The translations under genes were made by a program, and so were the position numbers. The notes below the pieces were generated by a model. It searched no databases. It was not told the origin of the DNA and saw only the letters and a list, made by a program, of their open reading frames with translations. From NCBI GenBank assembly GCA_026770585.1, contig MU646416.1, positions 36,184 through 46,282 on the forward strand: a stretch of DNA of 10,099 bases, read 5' to 3'. Positions 5,310 to 10,004 of the stretch are shown here, piece by piece. Numbering within the stretch: the stretch's first letter is position 1; each line of letters starts with the position of its first letter. This DNA is from Baffinella frigidus. Taxonomy: Eukaryota; Cryptophyceae; Cryptomonadales; Baffinellaceae.

Positions 5310-5323
5310 GTTCTTGCTCCGTC

Positions 5324-5397
5324 CAGTCACACAGCTTCGAAGTCACACAGCTTTGACCAGAAATCCCAGTCACACAGCTTTGACCAGAAATCTGGTC
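5324..5397. repeat. tandem repeat AGTCACACAGCTTTGACCAG, with end hairpin
   Basis: Units start near 5324 (short), 5341 and 5369; the two complete units are about 28 bases. The last unit ends in a perfect hairpin GACCAGA-AA-TCTGGTC (5382-5397). Confidence 0.85.
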
Positions 5398-5433
5398 GAA
5401 ATGTCGGTTAGTAAGATGGCTTTGTACCGAGCG

Positions 5434-5472
5434 ATTCCCGCGCAGCTGCGCCTCTTGGAGTCGTCCATACAG
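5434..5472 (+). pseudogene. duplicate of exon C 3' half, copy D3
   Basis: Reads IPAQLRLLESSIQ, then GTTCTACTGG. Against the intact copy, from PAQ onward it has five silent changes (CAG, CTG, CGC, TTG, ATA) and one replacement (V to E). The QWTWL half is missing. It is more diverged than D2 and so an older duplicate. The silent bias argues it was copied from, or evolved as, coding sequence. Confidence 0.65.
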
Positions 5473-5504
5473 GTTCTACTGGAAAGCCCCAGCGGAAGTG
5501 TCAA

Positions 5505-5536
5505 AAAGTAGCGGACACTCTGGTGTCCGCTACTTT
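5505..5536. repeat. perfect hairpin, 14-bp stem
   Basis: AAAGTAGCGGACAC, loop TCTG, GTGTCCGCTACTTT. There is no T-run typical of a terminator after it, and in this eukaryotic setting it is listed as a palindrome only. Confidence 0.85.
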
Positions 5537-5747
5537 GGAGCCATTTTCACCTCAAAAGGCAATTTCTGCCCCCAAGGACATGACCAAAAATCGTCAAAAG
5601 GCAACAATAGTGTCGTGTCCAGAGAAATTGAGACTTCCCCTGTGGCTTTGCAGTAGTTATTGCGCCTCTTCTTCGAGAGTTGCAGTTCATGATCCTCCCA
5701 TCCACGAACGAAGGACAGTTGACTGAATGTTTTTTTTTTAATTGATA
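5537..5747. other. intron-like stretch, no gene
   Basis: The only features seen are a repeated AAAAGGCAA (about 5554 and 5597), a run of about ten Ts near 5730, and CTCCCATCCACGAACGAA at 5695-5712, which recurs at 5805-5822 so that copy D4 lies between the two. Confidence 0.6.
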
Positions 5748-5786
5748 CGCCCCGTGCAGCAGCGGCTCCTGGTCTCGTCGATTCAG
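5748..5786 (+). pseudogene. duplicate of exon C 3' half, copy D4
   Basis: [13 protein letters not shown] followed by GTTAGG. Two replacements (A to V, L to Q) and three silent changes against the intact copy. It has no QWTWL half and no obvious acceptor. Confidence 0.65.
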
Positions 5787-5878
5787 GTTAGGGTCCTCCC
5801 CGAGACTCCCATCCACGAACGAACAACCTCGATCTTCGTGTCCACTCAGGGCCTTTACGTGCAGGCACCTTTGCTGCT

Positions 5879-5986
5879 TTTCTGAACGCCGAAAATTGCG
5901 CAGGGCGCGCTTTCTAATGAGCGAGGTCAGGCCTCACCTCTGTTCCTGACTGCGAAATCGTTTTCACCGTGCAGCTGCTCCTTCAA
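5879..5986 (+). pseudogene. exon E acceptor regions and 5' scrap (copy 0)
   Basis: TTTCTGAACGCCGAAAAT (5879) and GTTCCTGACTGCGAAATCG (5942) are copies of the segment before intact exon E (GTTTCTGACGGCGAAAATC at 6454). The second leads to ACCGTGCAG|CTGCTCCTTC (5966-5984), the first codons of exon E, which is then cut by the palindrome at 5987. CTGAC in this segment is a plausible branch point. Confidence 0.55.
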
Positions 5987-6165
5987 GTAGAGCGTTTGCG
6001 GTAATTGTTTTCCGTTTTTGAGTTTGAATTTTCAAGTTTTCAAGTTTTCATTTGTACCAGAAGTGTCCGTTTAGAAACATTTACGCTATTTACAATATTT
6101 TAAGACTCTCGAAAACTTGAAAACTCGAACTCGAAAACAGAAAATAATTTCCGCAAACGCTCTAC
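5987..6165. mobile_element. palindromic element P4 (179 bp)
   Basis: Termini GTAGAGCGTTTGCGG and CCGCAAACGCTCTAC, and long arms with AAGTTTTCAAG-type sequence. CAA flanks both sides (5984-5986 and 6166-6168), a possible 3-bp target duplication. It interrupts a spare copy of exon E just after CTGCTCCTT. The terminal TAGAGCG is shared with P5. A tandem ACCAAGT repeat follows at 6164-6179. Confidence 0.75.
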
Positions 6166-6227
6166 CAAGTACCAAGTACCAAATACGATCAATGCTGTGA
6201 ATCAGTTGAACCTCTTTCCAAAAGCAC

Positions 6228-6297
6228 CTGCTCCCGACAGGACACGGATGGGAGTGCTGGGAAATGCTCCAGCCCGAAACGGACCGCTACTTGACTT
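6228..6297 (+). pseudogene. PhoD-like exon E, copy 1
   Basis: Reads LLPTGHGWECWEMLQPE, then TDRYLTLG. Over the first 17 codons it has five base differences from copy 2 and all are silent; after that K to T, L to Y and F to L appear and the frame leaves the family pattern. The acceptor is lost (GCAC|CTG instead of CAG|CTG). A hairpin ACTTTGGGAGA (6294-6304, paired with 6329-6339) replaces the NLLSSLQ end. Confidence 0.65.
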
Positions 6298-6405
6298 TGG
6301 GAGAAATGCTACTGAATTCCGCGATTCCTCTCCCAAAGTGGCTGCATCGTAGTACAAATAATAGAAAGACGCTGTTCCTCTCGCTCACATTAGGCTCCTT
6401 CCGCG

Positions 6406-6481
6406 GGGTAGCTGCTCCTCCTTACCCCGGTTTCTGGCGGTGAAATTACCCCTGTTTCTGACGGCGAAAATCTCGTTCCAG
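6406..6481 (+). promoter_or_regulatory. repeated acceptor region before exon E
   Basis: GGTAG|CTGCTCCTCC (6407-6421) is another scrap of the exon E start. It is followed by GTTTCTGGCGGTGAAATTAC and GTTTCTGACGGCGAAAATC, then CTCGTTCCAG (to 6481), the acceptor of the intact exon. CTGAC about 25 bases upstream fits a branch point. Confidence 0.5.
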
Positions 6482-6568
6482 CTGCTCCCCACAGGGCATG
6501 GATGGGAGTGTTGGGAAATGCTTCAGCCCGAAAAGGACCGCCTCTTCAACCTTCTCTCCTCTCTCCAG
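6482..6568 (+). CDS. PhoD-like exon E, copy 2, intact
   Basis: Acceptor TCGTTCCAG. Phase 0: LLPTGHGWECWEMLQPEKD, then RLFNLLSSLQ, ending CTC CAG|GTCCCC in phase 0; 29 codons. PTGHGWExW followed by a PExxRL helix is the family segment after SSIQ, and it positions the substrate pocket next to the SGDRH loop. Read-through beyond the donor reaches TAA within a few codons, so it must be spliced. It joins in phase to exon C copy 6 upstream and exon F copy 2 downstream. Confidence 0.8.
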
Positions 6569-6595
6569 GTCCCCCTCATCATCTAATTAAAACTG

Positions 6596-6685
6596 GGATC
6601 GCCGTAAAATACATTTAGAGTGGGGATCTAGTACGAACGTCCGAGTAAAATACTTGTATGGCGGGTACAATTTTACTCGGTCAGA
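6596..6685. repeat. intron segment, direct repeat with 7150-7235
   Basis: Shared wording: AATACATT.AGAG, CTAGTAC, GAGTAAAAT, TTGTATGGCG/GTGTATGGCG and ACAATTTTA, in the same order in both. Each copy follows a copy of exon E, so exon and intron start were duplicated together. Confidence 0.75.
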
Positions 6686-6700
6686 GGTAGAAGTTAGTGG

Positions 6701-6875
6701 TAGAGCGCTGTGCAGAGAAGTTGGCCACGGGAAATAATGGAAAATCGAGAAATTGGAGCCATTTTGTCGACTTTTGAGAAATTTATTACCATGAATTTCT
6801 CAAAAGTGGACAAAATGGCTCCAATTTTCCCAATTTTCCATTTTTCGGTGGCCAACTTCTCTGCACAGCGCTCTA
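6701..6875. mobile_element. palindromic element P5 (175 bp)
   Basis: Near-perfect arms TAGAGCGCTGTGCAGAGAAG ... CTTCTCTGCACAGCGCTCTA, with inner stems (TTTCTCAAAAGT and GGAGCCATTTTG types). It takes the place of the LLPTGHG codons in exon E copy 3. The TAGAGCG terminus is shared with P4, but the interior is different. Confidence 0.8.
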
Positions 6876-6943
6876 GAAGGATGTGGGAGTGCTGGGAAAC
6901 GCTTCAGCCCGAAAAGGACCGCCTCTTCACCCATCTCTCCTCT
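6876..6943 (+). pseudogene. PhoD-like exon E, copy 3, between two palindromes
   Basis: MWECWETLQPEKDRLFTHLS, then SL. The LLPTGH part is replaced by P5, and the end CTCTCCTCTCT is followed by P6 instead of CCAGGTCC; the AGGTCC resumes right after P6 (7120). Two replacements (M to T, NL to TH) are present. Too damaged to be used. Confidence 0.65.
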
Positions 6944-7121
6944 CTGCCCACACGAGGCTATCCATGCGAACAGAATAAAAGGGACTTTTAAAGTTTTGTG
7001 GGGAATTAATCACGGATAAGGTAACCGACCGACCGCTCAGCGGGCGGAAACGTGGTCATTTCCCCACAAAACTTTAAAAGTCCCTTTTATTCTGTTCGCC
7101 TGGGTAGCCTCGTGTGGGCAG
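6944..7121. mobile_element. palindromic element P6 (about 178 bp)
   Basis: Arms CTGCCCACACGAGGCTA...AAAGTTTTGTGGGGA and their complement, with about 55 bases of loop containing ACCGACCGACCG. It sits exactly at the 3' splice-donor end of exon E copy 3, and its right end restores a CAG|GTCC donor-like sequence (GGGCAG|GTCC). Confidence 0.8.
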
Positions 7122-7149
7122 GTCCTTCTTCTTCTCCCTTCAAAAAACT

Positions 7150-7320
7150 GCGTTCGTCATACAATACATTGAGAGCCGGAAACCTAGTACAACCCTGTGA
7201 GTAAAATTCGTGTATGGCGAGCACAATTTTAGCTTTCAATCGAGGTTTCTCACTTTTTCAATGGAGGTGTCTCACTTCTTCAATCTAGGCTTCTTACTTT
7301 TTCAACGTGGCGGGAGGAAG
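7150..7320. repeat. second copy of the intron segment, then a short TTTCNACTTTTTCAA-type repeat
   Basis: 7150-7235 duplicates 6596-6685. Then TCTCACTTTTTCAATGGAGG, TCTCACTTCTTCAATCTAGG and TCTTACTTTTTCAACGTGG form three tandem 20-base units at about 7248-7307. Confidence 0.75.
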
Positions 7321-7328
7321 ATAGGGAA

Positions 7329-7376
7329 ATGGGAAACGGCGTGGTCATCCTGTCGGGAGACCGGCACATCGGAGGG
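7329..7376 (+). pseudogene. PhoD-like exon F, copy 1 (partial)
   Basis: MGNGVVILSGDRHIGG, with the metal-binding SGDRH. Three base differences from copy 2 over 16 codons (GGA, GTC, GGA), all silent. It stops at GGAGGG and runs into a 22-base tandem repeat; the YKVEG...WE part is missing, and upstream codons VEDRA are disrupted. Confidence 0.7.
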
Positions 7377-7471
7377 GCTAAGCCTTAGCCGTATTTAGGC
7401 TAAGCCTTAGCCTGATTTAGGCCAAGGATTAGCCTGATTTAGTCTAAGGATTGACCTGATTTAGGCTAAGG
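7376..7471. repeat. 22-bp tandem repeat, about 4.4 units
   Basis: Units of the form GGCTAAGCCTTAGCC plus TGATTTA, decaying to GGCCAAGGATTAGCC and GTCTAAGGATTGACC. The unit itself contains GGCTAAGCCTTAGCC, nearly palindromic. It lies between exon F copy 1 and the acceptor of copy 2. Confidence 0.9.
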
Positions 7472-7494
7472 AAATCGCCTTTTTATTTGTGCAG

Positions 7495-7617
7495 GTGGAG
7501 GATCGTGCCATGGGGAACGGCGTGGTGATCCTGTCGGGGGACCGGCACATCGGAGGGGTGTACAAGGTCGAGGGGGTACAGAGCGCTGCGGCCGCCGTAC
7601 CGTACACCGTCTGGGAG
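7495..7617 (+). CDS. PhoD-like exon F, copy 2, intact
   Basis: The best acceptor in the window (CTTTTTATTTGTGCAG, to 7494) and a strong donor GAG|GTGCGT at 7618. It reads VEDRAMGNGVVILSGDRHIG, then GVYKVEGVQSAAAAVPYT, VWE; 41 codons, phase 0 at both ends. SGDRH is the metal-binding histidine motif near the C-terminus of PhoD-like phosphatases, and YTVWE corresponds to the strand leading to the E[VM]TSS motif. Read-through past the donor gives VRVPVLA and a TAG stop, so another exon must follow for a complete C-terminus. Confidence 0.85.
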
Positions 7618-7726
7618 GTGCGTGTCCCCGTTCTCGCTTAGGGCAACGAGCCCAGGGTAGTTAAGATGGTGTTGACTACGGTAGGCCGTAGAGCCCCGAG
7701 GCCCGGATTTCTCGTGGGAGGTCGTA

Positions 7727-7798
7727 GGAGCGATCTACAAAGTCGAGGGTGTACAGAGCTCTGTACACCCTCGATGCGGCTGCCGTGCCCTGCACTTG
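7727..7798 (+). pseudogene. PhoD-like exon F, copy 3 (fragment with nascent palindrome)
   Basis: GAIYKVEGVQS in phase, matching copy 2 from GGVYKVEG. Then 15 bases are inserted that are the inverted copy of the preceding TCGAGGGTGTACAGA, after which the exon resumes as TGCGGCTGCCGTGCC (copy 2: TGCGGCCGCCGTACC). The SGDRH half is missing. Confidence 0.65.
7743..7774. repeat. perfect 32-bp palindrome made from exon sequence
   Basis: TCGAGGGTGTACAGAG followed directly by CTCTGTACACCCTCGA, with no loop. The left half is ordinary exon F sequence; the right half is absent from exon F copy 2. Confidence 0.95.
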
Positions 7799-8340
7799 TA
7801 AACGAATCCCTGTTTTAAAATAGTCACACTTCTAGCCTCGAGTGGAAACCACTCTCCCCACCGACCTGTTCTGTTCTGGTTATTACCCTTAGCCTTGAAT
7901 GGTGTGACAAAGGTCCGTACCCTGGCTCTGAGGAGAGATGGGGGTATGTTACAGGGATCGTTGATGATATCCGTAGGCGTTTGATAGTGCCATTTGCGTG
8001 GGAACAGTAGATTTAAGCATTTTGGCACACCATTCAAGGCTGAGGGTAATATTGTCGAAATGGGCTTCGCGCGGAATCGAGGTCAGGTCAGGAAATCAGG
8101 AAATTTCCCAAAAATGGACTTTGATGCTATCTTAGGCATGGTTTTTATCTCAAAATAGCATCTCCCACCCATAAGATGACACAAAAAGGCAAAAAATGGG
8201 GAAATGTTGCTGACCTGACCTCGATTTTCCGTGCGGAGCCCATTTCGACAATAACCAGAACAGAACAGGTCGGTGGGGAGAGTGGTTTCCACTAGAGGCT
8301 AGAAGTGCGACTATTTTAAAACAGGGATTCGTTTGCAAGT
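7794..8340. mobile_element. Y-shaped compound palindrome P7 (547 bp)
   Basis: Outer arms 7794-7883 and 8251-8340 are 90 bases each and nearly perfect. Inside are two adjacent hairpins: 7882-8050 (ACCCTTAGCCTTGAATGGTGTG paired with 8024-8046) and 8051-8251 (ATTGTCGAAATGGGCTT...AGGTCAGGTCA paired with 8211-8251). They abut with almost no unpaired bases. Each outer arm carries a copy of the exon G-like word ACTTCTAGCCTCGAGTGG (changed by one base in the right arm). No coding content is recognised. Confidence 0.85.
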
Positions 8341-8389
8341 GATGAAAAAAAACGAGGTGTGTAGCAATTTTGACACAAATGGGGGCGTT

Positions 8390-8429
8390 TGGTCACGTAT
8401 CGGGCGGAATTCCGCCCGATACGTGACCA
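8390..8429. repeat. perfect 40-bp palindrome P8
   Basis: TGGTCACGTATCGGGCGGAA and its exact complement, with no loop. Its ends TGGTCACG are shared with the palindrome at 9271-9313. The flanking words (GCCCGTGACTGGTAC here, GTACCAGTCACGGGC at 9254-9268) are shared in reverse orientation. Confidence 0.95.
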
Positions 8430-8477
8430 TGCCTGCCCGTGACTGGTACTAAATTTTACAACCCCACATTTAAAATG

Positions 8478-8611
8478 GTCACACTTCTAGCCTCGAGTGG
8501 CTTGGGGAGAGGCCGCCTGGGGAGATGGATCTTGCCGGGGGCGCTCTCCAGCGAGCTCGAAACATTTTAAAAGTCCAGGGGCCAGAATCTGGACCTGGGT
8601 TCAGGTAAAAA
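8478..8611 (+). CDS. possible C-terminal exon G of the PhoD-like gene
   Basis: Starts with the word also found in both arms of P7 (ACTTCTAGCCTCGAGTGG) and ends CTGGGTTCAG|GTAAAA, a good donor. Three readings are possible: ASSGLGRGRLGRW, TSSLEWLGERPPGEMDLA, or, after acceptor ACTTCTAG, PRVAWGEAAWGDG...IWTWVQ. The first two recall the E[VM]TSS(G/S)L motif expected after VWE, but I cannot settle the frame. Its repetition near the palindrome follows the pattern of the other exons. Low confidence. Confidence 0.3.
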
Positions 8612-9245
8612 CCTTTAAAACCCCATCCAGTTGTTCCCGTCCAGCTCGAGAGCGGTACGTTGGTGCTCTCTCCCTGCATCCATGCCACGATAAAAACCAT
8701 ATCACCTGCTCACTGCTCTGATGTACTATCTCAGTAAAGCAACTCTCTGTCTTGATAGGGAGGGTGGGTGGTGTCAGTGGGTTTGCCGAGACAAGTCCGC
8801 TTCCCCTTGTGGGGAAATCGGGAGGTTTAGGGTTCAGGGTGCAAGAGAGCGCCGTGTTTTCACATCAGGATGTTATATAGTCTCTACATGTGTTGTGCAC
8901 CGCACCCGGAGGCGAAAAGGGCTACGTTTCACGAAGACCACATTTGGTCATCTGAAGGGCCGCGTGTTTTTGCATCTTTATGTGAAAGCACCCCAGATCA
9001 ATTTCCTGAAATTGTCGAAAAAAATCCCAAATTCGAATGTTTTACGATTCGAATTTAAAAGGACGTAAACCGAATTTAAAAGGACGTAGCCCTGTTCGTG
9101 TCCGGGTGCGGTTCCTCTCCCGGTACCAAATTTATAATGAGGTACACGGGGTTGATAGACTACAAAATTTATTTATAATGCGTCCGCCGTGTTTGCACAT
9201 CCCACTCGAGAATGTTGGAGGATCCTATTTATATGTTGGGTTGTA
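8612..9245. repeat. region with short dispersed repeats, no clear gene
   Basis: CGCCGTGTTTTCACATC (8850), CGCGTGTTTTTGCATC (8961) and CGCCGTGTTTGCACATC (9186) are copies of one short word. CGAATTTAAAAGGACGTA occurs twice (9050-9067 and 9071-9088). TTCCCC-TTGT-GGGGAA is a hairpin at 8801-8816. The ORF of 115 codons from 8721 shows no family motif; its RVFLHLYV could be a C-terminal strand, but that is a guess. Confidence 0.5.
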
Positions 9246-9270
9246 AAGATTTGTACCAGTCACGGGCGGG

Positions 9271-9313
9271 TTGGTCACGTGCTTGACTCCGTTCGAGTCA
9301 GGAACGTGACCAA
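9271..9313. repeat. palindrome P9 (43 bp)
   Basis: TTGGTCACGTGCTTGACTC and CGAGTCAGGAACGTGACCAA with loop CGTT. Shares its ends with P8. The right flank CACGAAAGTTACTACACAAA carries the stem word of P10 and P11. Confidence 0.85.
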
Positions 9314-9392
9314 ACTCACGAAAGTTACTACACAAATACCCACCTGTAAAAACCTCTGGTTTTAAATAGACTCCTCGTCCATTCTCGTGTGG

Positions 9393-9985
9393 TCAGGTCA
9401 CAGCCAGCGCGTGGACGCATTCCTACAAGGGAAAGCGAACCTGTCCCGTCAATACCACTGACGGTCCCCCCTACCTCCAGAACCCCATGATGTTTTGATC
9501 GGCGCGCCACACGATAGGTCACAGCCAGCGCATGGTCGTGGTCTTTCAAAGGGAAAAGGACATGTCCCGTCAACACAACAGACGGTTTCCCCTTTCCCCC
9601 CAAGCAACAATTTGTTTATTTTTGTGCTCCCCATTTGCCCTCAAGATGAAGCGGACATGCCCCGTCAAGACAACCGACGGTTTCCCCTTTCCTCCCAACT
9701 ACCGTTTGTTCTGGGTCTTTCATCCAAATCCCCATGTTTTCGTGGTCTTTTGTTTCTGTGGTCTGTCGGTTGTGGTCCTTCGAGGGGACGCGGACATGCC
9801 CCTCCAAAACCACAGACGACCCCCCCCTTCCGCCCAAGCCGTTCTTCATCGGGTTCATCAGTGTGCGTTCCGCCATCTCCCGATGTGTTCCAGAGTTTTC
9901 CCAGGAAACCCCCAATTTGCCCCCAAGGGAAGGCGGACCTGCCCCGTCAAGACAACAGACGGTTTCCCCTTTCCCCCCAAGCACC
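9393..9985. repeat. subtelomere-like block of five imperfect repeats
   Basis: Core wording GCGGACATGCCCCGTCAA, GACAACAGACGGTTTCC, CCTTTCCCCCCAAGC at about 9424, 9545, 9640, 9778 and 9921; spacing 95-143 bases. Two units are preceded by GGTCACAGCCAGCGC (9396 and 9520), and several are followed by CCATGTTTTCG. The long overlapping ORFs on both strands come from the repeat: the reading frame changes from unit to unit (Q-x-T-V-S-P-F-P in one, DNRRFPLS in another), so I do not call a protein. Confidence 0.8.
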
Positions 9986-10004
9986 ATGTTTTCGATCGGT
10001 GTGT

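Larger units (their letters stand above)
1..8611 (+). other. PhoD-like metallophosphatase locus, partial, with multiplied exons
   Basis: This is a gene-level entry. PhoD-like enzymes are secreted or organellar phosphomonoesterases/phosphodiesterases using a binuclear metal centre; the family reads, in order, a YxxFxFGPxGRxxQ strand, LLDTRxxR, MLGxxQWxWL, LRLxVSSIQ, HGWExW, SGDRH and an ExTSS-like C-terminus. All of these except a certain C-terminus occur here in that order on the + strand, each in its own GT-AG-bounded exon. The N-terminal metal-binding motifs (GDxxYxD and DDHD types) are not in the window, so the gene starts further left. Exons A3/A4 (to 697 or 813), B3 (2801-2913), C6 (5046-5121), E2 (6482-6568) and F2 (7495-7617) join in phase. 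The other exon copies in the introns are duplicates, often broken. Family assignment is by motif recognition, not by a search. It could be a live gene with very repeat-rich introns or a decaying one. Confidence 0.78.

Noticed and set aside
5505-5536. Hairpin as a bacterial rho-independent terminator
   Set aside because: No U-run follows and the setting is eukaryotic.
8721-9068. 115-codon + ORF
   Set aside because: No domain, signal peptide or family motif is visible, and it overlaps dispersed short repeats.
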